From the NCBI GenBank assembly GCA_003151825.1, contig PLYO01000047.1, forward strand, positions 1-64,000: a stretch of 64,000 nucleotides of DNA, written 5' to 3'. The translations under genes were made by a program, and so were the position numbers. Positions 41,357-49,831 of the stretch are shown here, in pieces. Origin of the DNA: Ignavibacteriota bacterium. GTDB taxonomy: Bacteria; Bacteroidota; Ignavibacteria; Palsa-1295. The notes under the pieces are model-generated. The model saw nothing but the letters and a program-made list of their open reading frames with translations. It did not search any database and was not told where the DNA came from. The stretch's first letter is position 1. Every line of letters begins with the position of its first letter.

Positions 41357-41513
41357 TATTTTTGCACTATGCGTTTGGTGGCCAGGAATTTGGACAACCG
41401 TCGTTGTTCATAGTGACTCGCTGCCGATCGCAGAGACGGCCCCTCTGGTTTGCATAATGAGGGGCGAGTTAAGAAAAAGGAAAAGGACGATTGGCGGCAG
41501 CCATTCGTCCTTT
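41357..41513 (+). ncRNA. Candidate small RNA transcription unit
   Basis: TATTTTTG (41357-41364) fits the Bacteroidota -7 element. Two copies of TTGTAACA lie 21 bp apart just upstream (41308, 41329). Downstream there is a GCCCCTC/GAGGGGC hairpin near 41438-41466, then an intrinsic terminator at 41482-41513. There is no ORF with a good start inside. A transcript of ~140 nt is predicted. Confidence 0.35.
41482..41513. terminator. Bidirectional intrinsic terminator
   Basis: AAAGGACGA (41482-41490) pairs with TCGTCCTTT (41505-41513), with T-rich sequence on both sides. It can end the minus-strand gene at 41536 and any plus-strand transcript from the 41357 promoter. Confidence 0.65.
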
Positions 41514-41535
41514 ATTATTTTAAAAGGCATAAAAA

Positions 41536-41775
41536 CTATTCCTCGCCGTGCTTGGCGGCGGTGGTGAGATCTTTTTCGATCTCCGTAATGTCGCCGGGTT
41601 CCAGTTTGGTGGTGCCGAGCATGTGATCTTGCCACGCACCATAGATGATGGGCATGACAGGCTGCTCGATTTTCCCATCGCGAATGTCCCTGGACCGCCT
41701 AATCGCCCACCGAATAACGAAAAACCACACGACGGCAAAAATCCCCATCGCGATAAGTGTTTGTGTTGTAAACAT
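41536..41775 (-). CDS. Small single-pass membrane protein
   Basis: The 79-residue protein has one membrane helix (about residues 7-25), then a basic segment (RWAIRRSRDIRDGK) and an acidic C-terminus. It is not recognised. A GGGCACCTATT motif lies upstream at 41801-41812. The start codon region is duplicated at 42100-42124. Confidence 0.55.
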   Translation of the reverse strand: MFTTQTLIAMGIFAVVWFFVIRWAIRRSRDIRDGKIEQPVMPIIYGAWQDHMLGTTKLEPGDITEIEKDLTTAAKHGEE

Positions 41776-42124
41776 GTCTCTATAATTGCCCGGAACCCAT
41801 AATAGGTGCCCGTGGCCTTAGCTCCGTAGGAGCGTTATCTTTGTAGCCGTGGGTTTCAACCCACGGTTTGATACACAAATATTTTTCATAGCTCCGTCAG
41901 GAGCGATATATTCCCGCCGGTTAATATGCCGCTCCTATGGAGCTTTAATTCGATTGGCTTTTCTCAACCCCCGGTTGAAACCGGAGGCTACAAAGATGGC
42001 GCTCCTACGGAGCTAAAGACGGAATGCGGCCTGAGCGGGGCAGCCTGAGACGGGCGGCGGCGAAAACCCCGCCGGAATGAATACCATTGGTACGGGCAGC
42101 ATGCCTCTATCATTGCCCGGAACC
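41773..42124. repeat. Composite inverted-repeat cluster with flanking direct repeats
   Basis: 41773-41797 and 42100-42123 are ~24-bp direct repeats (CATG(T/C)CTCTAT(A/C)ATTGCCCGGAACC). Between them lie inverted modules: TAGCTCCGTAGGAGCG at about 41819 and its inverted form ending about 42016, and GTGGGTTTCAACCCAC at about 41849. A further GTTGAAACC-type copy lies at about 41973, with two more CTCC(T)-GAGCG hairpins between. No gene is inside. Confidence 0.65.
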
Positions 42125-42197
42125 ATCCTCCACATTGGACACACACCACGCGTGGGAACCGCTGTGTTTGATTTCCATCAGAGGAATTAGTTGAAAT

Positions 42198-42950
42198 TTA
42201 TTCGGACTCGAATGCGATCTTAATGGCATGGTCGATTCGCTCAGCTATATCCGCGTTGTAATGTCGTATTTCGCGAATAAACTCTCGAGTTGTTGCATAC
42301 AGCGTATTACGAAGTTCAGTGGGATCAATTTTACGAACGAGAGTATCACCTAAGGTCATAAGTTCTTCGGAAGGTAGCCGGTCAGCCCCACGCGACTGCG
42401 CATGAGGTAAACCGAAACGAATGCATCGCAATGCGATGACATGATCGCGAAGACCATTGAGCCAAAACGCGGCATGCCATAGTCGTCCCCGCGCAATTGC
42501 CGAATTTGTATGGAGTATATGATGCCATCCCCATCCGATCATGTCGGTGATATTGGGTCCCGGAAATTCCGTGCGTTCTATCGCCATTCCGAAATTCAAC
42601 TTAAAATTCGGTCCGAGCGCGCCGAACTGCGATGCAGGACTTACCGAGAGATCCATCTCAAGAGCATTTGAAAAAAGGATGACACGATATATCCACTCCC
42701 CACGCAGTACGTCAAAAAAATGGGCAACGCTAAAGTCGCAATCGAGGATTTGAGTCCAATCATCCAATACTTGCTTAACGGAAATGCCGTCCTTAATACC
42801 AAAGGTAATATCAATGTCGGAATAACGATCATGGATGTTCTCTGCAACCGAACCGATGTCAGCACAACCCGTGGTGCGCTCGTCGGAACGAGCAATAGAA
42901 ATTATTCGTGATCGTACCTGCTGTCGATCTTCATGTGTGAAGCGATTCAT
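42198..42950 (-). CDS. Nucleotidyltransferase-fold protein
   Basis: The 250-residue protein has a polymerase-beta-type motif: GCADIGSVAENIHDRYSDIDITFGI (about residues 28-52), with a GS and a DxD pair that would bind Mg2+ and nucleotide, and later the acidic ALEMDLSV strand. The C-terminal half is helical. It resembles AadK/kanamycin-type or DUF4037-like enzymes that adenylylate small molecules. The substrate is unknown and a resistance role should not be assumed. Confidence 0.7.
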   Translation of the reverse strand: MNRFTHEDRQQVRSRIISIARSDERTTGCADIGSVAENIHDRYSDIDITFGIKDGISVKQVLDDWTQILDCDFSVAHFFDVLRGEWIYRVILFSNALEMDLSVSPASQFGALGPNFKLNFGMAIERTEFPGPNITDMIGWGWHHILHTNSAIARGRLWHAAFWLNGLRDHVIALRCIRFGLPHAQSRGADRLPSEELMTLGDTLVRKIDPTELRNTLYATTREFIREIRHYNADIAERIDHAIKIAFESE

Positions 42951-43225
42951 GGTGCAAAATTACAGGTATTTTCACTCGGACCACCGTTGAAACCGAATTT
43001 ATACTGTCCCGAGTTGCGCGACGGAATTTCCAGAGACCGATCGCTATTTCAGCGGCTTGTGGCTTTGTTGCGCTTCGGAGTTTTTACAGTGGATCGGAGT
43101 GACGTCCTTCGGCAGGCTCACGGCGGCTCCGCCACTGAGTCGGGCTGGAAGCGCCGATCAGTCGGCAAGTTCAGGGCAGGCGCTGCAAAAATAAAATGTT
43201 GAAATCAGTTCAAAAAAGCCAGCAT
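42951..43225. other. Intergenic region, no gene seen
   Basis: The spacer between the nucleotidyltransferase gene and the structured region has no frame with convincing codon use. Confidence 0.4.
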
Positions 43226-43522
43226 GTGCCCAAACGGGCACCTTTTGGAGAAAAACTTTGTTCTATATATATGGGGGGTTCATATCCGAAGGCGAATTGG
43301 CCTTCGGTCCTATCAATATTACACCCCCTATCCGCGAGCGTTGAGAGTGTAAACAGTCCGCTGCAAGTACAGGCATGACTGATCCCTGCACAATGAAATC
43401 AAATGGCGCCTGAGGGCGATCAAAAAGTCCTGAGCGGGTGTACCCTTAGCTTAGGGGACATTGATCGCCGGAGTTCTTTGAAAATGTATTGTGGCCTGTT
43501 GTAGTGTACTTTACGACAGGCC
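43226..43522 (+). ncRNA. Structured intergenic region, possible ncRNA
   Basis: Four strong hairpins occur without an ORF: GTGCCC/GGGCAC (43226-43241, followed by CTTTT), CCGAAGGC/GCCTTCGG (43286-43307), GGCGATCAA/TTGATCGCC (43415-43469, with an inner TACCCTTAGCTTAGGGGA stem), and GGCCTGTTGTA/TACGACAGGCC (43493-43522). They are unrelated to the dispersed repeats. No match to tmRNA, RNase P or SRP RNA cores was seen. Confidence 0.35.
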
Positions 43523-43608
43523 ATTAGCCGCTTTGGTGGCAACAAAAATAGCGAAAATGGCTTGGAAACGAAGAGTGGTCAGGAACTCTGCAAGAAAGAA
43601 AAACGGCA

Positions 43609-43632
43609 CCTATTTCCTTAAGAAAGAGGTTG
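43609..43632 (+). promoter_or_regulatory. GGCACC leader motif before lnt
   Basis: GGCACCTATTTCCTTAAGAAAG lies ~12 bp before the lnt start (given as a motif, with the TTTC/GAAA hairpin in its second half). It matches the minus-strand leader at 18768-18792 at nearly all positions. Confidence 0.45.
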
Positions 43633-43642
43633 CATCATTTAA

Positions 43643-45373
43643 ATGCTCTCTCGCCGTAACCGATACCTTCTCGCCATTCTTTCCGGGCTGTTGCTTGGCC
43701 TCGCGTTTCCACCGACGGGGCTTGCCGGCGGAATGCTGGCATTCATTGCGCTCGTGCCGCTCCTCGTTGCGCTGGAAAACGGAACCCGTTTACGCGAGGC
43801 ATTCAAGATCGGCTGGGTTGCGATGTTTGTTCTCGGTCTGGTTTCGAATTATTGGGTCGGCGGTTGGAAGTCGATGAGCGAAGTCGATCCGTTTCTGATG
43901 GTGGGCGGAGTTCTGCTTGCTATCGTGCATCCTTTTTTTCTTGTGCTTCCATGGCTGTTGTACGATGTTGTTCGCCGCCGTTTTGGGCGCACCGCCGCGC
44001 TGTATTCGCTGCCGGTTCTTCAGGCGGGATTCGAATATGCGCATTCCTTCGGCGATCTCGCGTATCCGTGGCTCAACCTCTATAATACGCAAACCTATAA
44101 TCTCGCCTTCGATCAGTTTATCGAATTCAGCGGGCCATATTTGCTGAGTATGATTATCGTGCTGGTGAATGTGGAGATTTTTCAGACGATTTTTCCTTTT
44201 CGTGGGACGGATGGGTCTAATGGGACGAATAGGGTTTTGCGACATTTGGCCGTTTTGGTTCTTTTGGTCGTTTTACCTTGTTTGTATGGTTCCCAGGCAA
44301 TACAAGAGCACGAAATTTCCCGCGCTTCGCTGCGTGTGACCATCGTGCAGCCCAATATCGATCCCTGGGCCAAATGGTACACCGATGAAGCGCGCACGCT
44401 CGATACCAATTTTCAGGCGACGATCACCGCACTCCGCGCCAACCATGACTCGACCGATCTCGTCATCTGGCCGGAAACGGCGATTACATTTTACATCACG
44501 TCCCCCGCGAAATCGTATGAGCTTGGGGAGTTGTATAAATTTATTGCAGCAATGCGTCATGCCTTGCTCACGGGATTTCCGGATCGTGCAACCTACATTG
44601 AAGGTCAGGATTCAATCCCTAAAGATGCAGTGTATGCCGGAGCAAGCGGCGTCTATTACCGAAGCTGGAATGCCGCGATGCTGGCCTATCCATTGCCGGA
44701 TGGTGCGATGCACCGTGAGGCATATCACAAGCAAAAGTTAGTTCCGCTTGGCGAGCATATTCCATTCGTTCAGGATTTTCCGTTTTTGGGCAAGTGGTTT
44801 CAATGGGGTGTTGGAATTGGAAGCTGGAATTATGGGGAGGGTTATGAACCATTAAAACTTCCTCTGCGACTGAAAAACACCACCCCCCGACGCATGATCG
44901 ATCATGCGTCGCCCCCTCCTCTTTCAGAGGAGGGGGAGTTTGATACGCTTCGTATCACTCCAACGATTTGTTACGAGTCGATCTATCCGAGCTTCGTTCG
45001 GCATTTTGTCGAGCATGGCGCAAACATGCTGGCGGTCATCACGAACGATGGCTGGTATGGACGAAGCTCCGGCCCGTATCAGCACGAGCAATTTGCGGTG
45101 CTCCGCGCAATCGAGAATAGACGATGGGTGGTCCGGTGCGCTAATACTGGAATCTCGGCGGTGATAGACGATCGCGGGCGCTACGTGAAGGAACTTCCAC
45201 TCTTTATCTCCGGCTCGATCACTGAGCGCGTACCGCTCATGGAGCGAAAGACGCTTTATGTGCGATGGGGAGATTACATTGCCATTCCTGCGACGATGTA
45301 TTCGATTGTTATTTTAGTCTTTGCATTATTGGCGTGGATCATGAGGCGTTTTCACAAGCAACCAAAAGTGTGA
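43643..45373 (+). CDS. lnt: Apolipoprotein N-acyltransferase
   Basis: The 576-residue protein has N-terminal membrane helices (1-220) and a nitrilase domain with the catalytic triad Glu278 (WPETAI), Lys365 (YHKQKLVPLG) and Cys443 (TICYESIYP). It N-acylates lipoproteins in the inner membrane, the last step of lipoprotein maturation. It is longer than most homologues because of a ~20-residue in-frame insertion (about 412-432) encoded by two palindromes just before the catalytic Cys, and a small nonamer array at residues 188-197. Its stop overlaps the next gene's GTG. Confidence 0.94.
   Translation: MLSRRNRYLLAILSGLLLGLAFPPTGLAGGMLAFIALVPLLVALENGTRLREAFKIGWVAMFVLGLVSNYWVGGWKSMSEVDPFLMVGGVLLAIVHPFFLVLPWLLYDVVRRRFGRTAALYSLPVLQAGFEYAHSFGDLAYPWLNLYNTQTYNLAFDQFIEFSGPYLLSMIIVLVNVEIFQTIFPFRGTDGSNGTNRVLRHLAVLVLLVVLPCLYGSQAIQEHEISRASLRVTIVQPNIDPWAKWYTDEARTLDTNFQATITALRANHDSTDLVIWPETAITFYITSPAKSYELGELYKFIAAMRHALLTGFPDRATYIEGQDSIPKDAVYAGASGVYYRSWNAAMLAYPLPDGAMHREAYHKQKLVPLGEHIPFVQDFPFLGKWFQWGVGIGSWNYGEGYEPLKLPLRLKNTTPRRMIDHASPPPLSEEGEFDTLRITPTICYESIYPSFVRHFVEHGANMLAVITNDGWYGRSSGPYQHEQFAVLRAIENRRWVVRCANTGISAVIDDRGRYVKELPLFISGSITERVPLMERKTLYVRWGDYIAIPATMYSIVILVFALLAWIMRRFHKQPKV
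44203..44238. repeat. 9-bp-period array inside lnt
   Basis: TGGGACGGA, TGGGTCTAA, TGGGACGAA, TAGGGTTTT are four nonamers in frame, encoding GTDGSNGTNR in a loop between membrane and catalytic domains. Confidence 0.65.
44888..44936. repeat. Double-palindrome insertion inside lnt
   Basis: A perfect 24-bp palindrome (44888-44911, CGACGCATGATC and its complement) is followed directly by CCCCCTCCTCT-TTC-AGAGGAGGGGG (44912-44936), a perfect 11-bp stem. Both are translated in frame as RRMIDHASPPPLSEEGE. Confidence 0.85.
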
Positions 45374-46545
45374 AGCACCCAAACAACCGGCTCGCAATTG
45401 TTACTCAGGACCCTGCCAATTATGGCGGCGTGCTTCGCTTGGTGGAGTATATTTATCGCCGTGCTGAATCCGTTGGTCTCGAACCGGTTATACTTCATTA
45501 TGGGAAGTATTCAGATCATCCCGAGCTTCATTCCTCGTTTGCCAATCTTCTTCGAGGCGAAATAAATTTCCGCCCGAAGGAGAAGCAATACAACTTCCGG
45601 GGAATGCGAGCACGAGCCATTGGCGCGTGGCTTCCGGAATGGGAACCGCAGCGCATTCGATCTAACGCGCTCTGGCGCAACGCACTTTTGGAATACGATT
45701 CCTTTATGCTCATAGCTGGTTCTGCTCATGCGGGTCTGGCGCTCGCAGAAAACGGGAAAAAGTTTTTAGCCTGGGTGTCGTCCACGGTGGAAGAGGATCG
45801 CCGCGCGCGGCTTGCTCATACTCCATCCGCATTCCTGGAACGATTGGGATTGCCGAGTATTCTTCGCGCCGAGCGGCACGTCCACGAAACTGCTTCGCGC
45901 CTGCTTGCCGTAAGCCGGGATACTGAGCAGCATCTAACGAAAATTACAGATCGACATGTGGAAGTCTGGCCGTTTCCCGTCGATACCGTAAAATTTAGTC
46001 CGGCACCGGCAGCGGATTCCAATACTTTTCCGCGCTTTCTATTTGTAGGCCGCGCACACGATCCTCGAAAGCGGATCGGGTTATTTCTTGCGTCGTGCGA
46101 GACACTTCGCAAAGAGCACCCTGAACTTGGGTTTACGGCATCGATCGTCTCTTCAAAAATCGCTGCGCCAGATGATCTACATTTCCCAATCGAGTGGCTA
46201 TCGGACGCATCCGAAGCAGAGTTGATCGAGCACTACCGCTCTTCGACTGCTCTTGTTCTCACGAGCGAGCAGGAGGGCCTTGGCATTGCGGCGATGGAAG
46301 CGATGGCTTGCGGCACCCCGGTTATCTCGACGCGCTGCGGCGGCCCGGAAACATTTATCGAGGATGGCGTGAGCGGCTTCTTCGTGGAAGACGATCCGAA
46401 AACCATCGCTCGGCGCATGTTTGAATTAGCAACGGATGTGTCCGCGCACGCGCGCATGGGCGGAGCTGCTCATACGCGCATCGAAGATGAATTCAGCGAG
46501 CGGGTATGGAATGAAAAATTCGAAAAACTGCTCCGAGGTGTGTGA
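45370..46545 (+). CDS. Glycosyltransferase family 4
   Basis: The 391-residue protein has a GT-B fold with FLFVGRAHDPRKRIGLFL at the start of the C-terminal domain and the GT4 motif EQEGLGIAAMEAMACGTPVIST plus CGGPETFIEDGVSGFFVEDD, including the donor-phosphate-binding Glu residues. It likely builds surface glycan. The start is a GTG at 45370 overlapping the lnt stop (GTGA), so it is coupled to lnt; the longer frame from 45265 lies in lnt. Confidence 0.9.
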   Translation: MKHPNNRLAIVTQDPANYGGVLRLVEYIYRRAESVGLEPVILHYGKYSDHPELHSSFANLLRGEINFRPKEKQYNFRGMRARAIGAWLPEWEPQRIRSNALWRNALLEYDSFMLIAGSAHAGLALAENGKKFLAWVSSTVEEDRRARLAHTPSAFLERLGLPSILRAERHVHETASRLLAVSRDTEQHLTKITDRHVEVWPFPVDTVKFSPAPAADSNTFPRFLFVGRAHDPRKRIGLFLASCETLRKEHPELGFTASIVSSKIAAPDDLHFPIEWLSDASEAELIEHYRSSTALVLTSEQEGLGIAAMEAMACGTPVISTRCGGPETFIEDGVSGFFVEDDPKTIARRMFELATDVSAHARMGGAAHTRIEDEFSERVWNEKFEKLLRGV

Positions 46546-46797
46546 GTTCTTGAACATCGTTGTGTTAAACAATCGTATTTTTCTATAAAGATCGAACCGG
46601 AAAGAATTTTGGGCGGTTTTAACGCTTCGAATCCGAGTCCGAAGAAATCCGTCTTACTTTGGAACAAAGGATTAAACGAAGGTGGCCCGTCACCACTCAA
46701 AGCTTAGTTATCGGTACGATCTCCGGCGCCGCGGAAGATGGTTCGTCATCCGTTGGCGGCATGTTTGCTCAAAGGATTTGCTAACATATACAATCGA
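46546..46797. other. Intergenic region, nothing distinctive
   Basis: The 250-bp spacer before the esterase gene holds no recognised gene or structure. Confidence 0.4.
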
Positions 46798-47892
46798 ATG
46801 CGTCTTAGACACTACCTCGCATCCTCTTTCGTCGTCGTCAGTATCAATTTTTTTTATTCTCCCGTTCACGCGCAAGCCAGCGACGCATACGAATTCGTAT
46901 GCGCGGACTGGCATTTAGCCGGCATTTCGGAAAGCCAAAACGACTGGCCCACGGCGATAAGCTATTATCAGAAGGTGCTCCAGGAAAGCCTGCCGCTGCC
47001 GCTCGACGTTCGCGAGTGGTACCGCGGGACTGCGTTCTACGGCATCGCCCGCTGCGCATGCCGTTCGGGGAAAGATTCGACCGCCGTCCGCTCGGCACTC
47101 GCCAAAGCCTTTGCGCATCATTTTTGGAATTTCGCGCTCGTTCAAGAAGATTCCGTGATGCTGGCATGTTCCGGCCGCATGTGGCTCGATTCCGAATCGC
47201 AATTATGGACCGGTGTCTTAAATGACGAACGCCCGCTCTGGCGAGAGCAAACGCCGATTATTTTCTACCCTGCGGGCTACGATTCGACTGCCAGATGGCC
47301 GCTTCTCATAGCGCTCCATGGCGGCAATGGCAATTACGAGAGCTTCGCCGAGCACTGGCGGGGCATGGCGAATAATTTGAGATCTGTTATCGTCATACCC
47401 GCCGGAGTCTTCCGTGAATCGCAGATTACAAATTCGTGGGGTTCGGACATGAGCCTCGTCGAAAAGCCGATTGTGGATCTCGTGAAGGAATTTACCTCGA
47501 AGCATTTGGCGGACCCGTCCCAAATCTATCTTACCGGATTTTCGCAGGGCGCTCAAGCTGCAATCGAATTAACCGTATTACGGCCCGATATTTTTCGGGG
47601 AGCCATCGCGATGTCGGGATTTGTCGATCGCGTTATTTCGGATTCCATCCTTCGAAAAGCTCACGACCGGAGCGTTCGTATTTATGCGATGAGCGGCGAA
47701 TATGAAGACCCCCTCTTTCATAGCGAGATCGATATCTTTCACACCCGTTGCGCCCAGGCGAGCATTCCGTTCGAATTAAGTGTGCTTCCAGGCATGACTC
47801 ACGAGGTTCCTTTGGATTTTCATTCGCAATTTCTCCGAGCCTGGAATTGGGTACGGCCATCCTCGCAAGCCATTGGCAAGCGTGAAGGATAA
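46798..47892 (+). CDS. Exported alpha/beta hydrolase (esterase-like)
   Basis: The ~364-residue protein has a signal peptide (LASSFVVVSINFFYSPVHAQ) and an N-terminal ~130-residue helical region with TPR-like pattern. An alpha/beta hydrolase domain follows: oxyanion segment LIALHGGNGNYESF, nucleophile elbow YLTGFSQGAQAAIE (Ser in GFSQG), and a C-terminal His in GMTHEVP. It resembles phospholipase/carboxylesterase or PHB-depolymerase-like enzymes. The substrate is unknown. The ATG at 46798 is chosen because it directly precedes the signal peptide. Confidence 0.82.
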   Translation: MRLRHYLASSFVVVSINFFYSPVHAQASDAYEFVCADWHLAGISESQNDWPTAISYYQKVLQESLPLPLDVREWYRGTAFYGIARCACRSGKDSTAVRSALAKAFAHHFWNFALVQEDSVMLACSGRMWLDSESQLWTGVLNDERPLWREQTPIIFYPAGYDSTARWPLLIALHGGNGNYESFAEHWRGMANNLRSVIVIPAGVFRESQITNSWGSDMSLVEKPIVDLVKEFTSKHLADPSQIYLTGFSQGAQAAIELTVLRPDIFRGAIAMSGFVDRVISDSILRKAHDRSVRIYAMSGEYEDPLFHSEIDIFHTRCAQASIPFELSVLPGMTHEVPLDFHSQFLRAWNWVRPSSQAIGKREG

Positions 47893-47973
47893 CGCGAACC
47901 CTCTCATCCATTGCGGCGTTTGACGCGAGTGACGGCAAAAACGGATGCCTTCACCCAAGATTCAGACTAAATT

Positions 47974-48177
47974 ATGGCAAAACAACAAACTTTTGGCGAT
48001 AAATTAAAGAAGCAGTCACACGAGCGTATCGAGTTCGTGCCGCAGCTTGGCAAAAAAGCGAAATTAAGCCCCGTCCGGCTTATTGGCGTATCTAAAAGCG
48101 CAACGGGCTATAAATTCGAGGACCGCATCGCGCGTCTGGCCGAGCCAGAAGGCGGCGGAGAAGCGATCATTATCTAA
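47974..48177 (+). CDS. Small conserved-type hypothetical protein
   Basis: The 67-residue basic protein begins MAKQQTFGDKLKKQ, an N-terminus I associate with a small conserved family of Bacteroidota/Chlorobiota. No domain or function is known to me. It is followed by an inverted repeat array and then the BtuF-like gene. Confidence 0.6.
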   Translation: MAKQQTFGDKLKKQSHERIEFVPQLGKKAKLSPVRLIGVSKSATGYKFEDRIARLAEPEGGGEAIII

Positions 48178-48255
48178 GTGCTGAAGTGCTAAAGTGCTGA
48201 GTTCTTACGAACAAGCATAATCAAAAGCACTTTAGCACTTAGCACTTCAGCACTT
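48177..48255. repeat. Inverted pair of AAGTGCT arrays
   Basis: The left array (48177-48200) has three AAGTGCT(G/A) units of 8 bp. The right array (48224-48255) has AGCACTT units with 7-8 bp spacing, the reverse complement. The pair can form a long hairpin between two genes and may end transcription. Confidence 0.78.
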
Positions 48256-48260
48256 TCCCC

Positions 48261-49190
48261 ATGCGTATCGTTTCTCTTCTTCCGAGCACAACGGAAATTT
48301 GCTTTGCGCTGGGTCTGGGCGATATGGTCGTTGGCGTTACCCATGAATGCGACTATCCCACGGAAGCTCTCGCCAAACCGAAAGTCACTTCCTCGGTTGC
48401 GCACGATGGTCTTAGCAGCAGGGAAATAGACGCGCTGGTTCGCACGCAATTAGATGGATCTGGCTCGATCTATACTCTGGACGCGCAAAAGCTCGAAGAA
48501 CTCCAGCCCGATCTCATTCTGACACAGCGGTTATGCACGGTCTGCGCGGTTTCGATCGAGCAAGTTCAGGAAATAGCCTCGACGCTTAGCTCCAAGCCGC
48601 AGGTTGTGAATATCGAGCCTCGGAGCATGGGCGAAGTATGGGCGAGCTTTCGAAAAATTGCGCAAATTTGCGATAGCGCGGCATATTGCGCACCCATCAT
48701 TGTGGCGCTCGAAGCACGTTACCGGAATGTGCTGAATCTTGTCCGTGGGCTTAGTGAGCCAACCCCGAAGGTCATGCTCTTAGAATGGATCGACCCGCCG
48801 TTTGCAAGCGGCCATTGGATTCCGGAAATCGTGGAAAAAGCCGGTGGAAAGAACACTGTTTCGTTCAGGGAGCGGCCATCTCGCGAGATTTCCTGGACGG
48901 AAGTATGGCAATCGAATGCGGATTTCATCGTTTTTGCGGCTTGCGGCATGGGGGTCGGGTGGCAAAAAAAAGAAATCGAAATTATCTTGGGTGAACAAGG
49001 GTTAAGTGGCCTCGCCGGAGAATCGGTGGGCATGCCGAAAATATGGATTTGCGATGGATCGCACTATTTTTCGAGGCCCGGACCGCGCTTAGTCGAAACG
49101 ACCGAACTTCTCGCAACCATCCTGCATCCTGAATTGAAGGCCGAATTTGGCTCGAAATTCCGTTCTGGAGTGGATTACGAAAAATTTTAA
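48261..49190 (+). CDS. BtuF-like cobalamin-binding protein
   Basis: The 309-residue protein has the helical-backbone substrate-binding fold (TroA/BtuF type): [33 protein letters not shown] at the start, [21 protein letters not shown] in the middle and a second lobe with [12 protein letters not shown]. It lacks a signal peptide, as in a cytoplasmic subclass annotated as cobalamin-binding protein. It may salvage corrinoids or act in their transfer. No BtuCD genes are adjacent. Confidence 0.85.
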   Translation: MRIVSLLPSTTEICFALGLGDMVVGVTHECDYPTEALAKPKVTSSVAHDGLSSREIDALVRTQLDGSGSIYTLDAQKLEELQPDLILTQRLCTVCAVSIEQVQEIASTLSSKPQVVNIEPRSMGEVWASFRKIAQICDSAAYCAPIIVALEARYRNVLNLVRGLSEPTPKVMLLEWIDPPFASGHWIPEIVEKAGGKNTVSFRERPSREISWTEVWQSNADFIVFAACGMGVGWQKKEIEIILGEQGLSGLAGESVGMPKIWICDGSHYFSRPGPRLVETTELLATILHPELKAEFGSKFRSGVDYEKF

Positions 49191-49192
49191 TT

Positions 49193-49534
49193 ATGGCTCA
49201 ACAACGAACTACAACAATGACCGGCGGACGGAACGGGCAGTCGAGAAACGGCAGCCGCGATTCGCGTCAGGGTAATAACCAAAACGGTTATGGCCGCAAC
49301 CAAAACCAGCGCGAACCGATCAGGATTAAGCCCGATCCGCTCAAGCTGCGAGATATTACCTATCTCGATTACCGCGATATTCGTATTCTCGAGCGTTTCC
49401 TGAACGATCGCGGCAAATTGCTGCCGAACCGTATTACAGCGGTAAGCGCCAAAGGACAACGCACGCTCGAAACCGCCGTGAAACACGCGCGCCATTTGGC
49501 ACTGTTGCCATTCGTCGCAGAAGGAATGAAATAA
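49193..49534 (+). CDS. rpsR: 30S ribosomal protein bS18
   Basis: The 113-residue protein has the bS18 core ([56 protein letters not shown]) after a ~48-residue Asn/Gly/Arg/Gln-rich N-terminal extension that is longer than usual (E. coli bS18 is 75 residues). It follows the BtuF-like gene by 2 bp and precedes rpmB. The usual rpsF and ssb neighbours are absent. Confidence 0.94.
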   Translation: MAQQRTTTMTGGRNGQSRNGSRDSRQGNNQNGYGRNQNQREPIRIKPDPLKLRDITYLDYRDIRILERFLNDRGKLLPNRITAVSAKGQRTLETAVKHARHLALLPFVAEGMK

Positions 49535-49556
49535 TACATAAAAGAAAGAAAAGATC

Positions 49557-49772
49557 ATGTCACGAGTTTGCGAATTAACGGGCGCACGAACCCACGCCGG
49601 AAATCATGTATCTCATGCGGTCAACCGCACGAAGAAAAGGATTCTGCCGAACCTTCAAACCAAACGGATTTGGGATGTCGAGGAAGGCAAGTTCATCACC
49701 ATTCGCGCGACCGCGCGGGCCTTGCGGACGCTCGATAAAAAAGGGCTTCGCGCAATGCGGCAAGGCGCCTAA
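49557..49772 (+). CDS. rpmB: 50S ribosomal protein bL28
   Basis: The 71-residue protein has the bL28 pattern: MSRVCELTGARTHAGNHVSHAVNRTKKRILPNL, followed by KRIWDVEEGKFITIRATARALRTLDKKGL. It carries the single Cys of the non-zinc-ribbon type. It lies 22 bp after rpsR, so the pair is probably one transcript. Confidence 0.95.
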   Translation: MSRVCELTGARTHAGNHVSHAVNRTKKRILPNLQTKRIWDVEEGKFITIRATARALRTLDKKGLRAMRQGA

Positions 49773-49831
49773 TCATCTTTTTTCGTTGACGGACTGGCGC
49801 GGCCCGGTAAAACGGCGCGCCATTACTGTTT

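Noticed and set aside
41773-42124. The repeat cluster as a CRISPR array
   Set aside because: The units are inverted modules of different kinds without regular spacers, and no cas genes are present.
42933-43202. An 89-codon plus-strand frame in the spacer before lnt
   Set aside because: It overlaps the nucleotidyltransferase start, lacks a ribosome-binding site and has no protein-like pattern.
43609-43632. GGCACC leader motif as a sigma-54 promoter
   Set aside because: There is no GC at the required 10-bp spacing after the GG.
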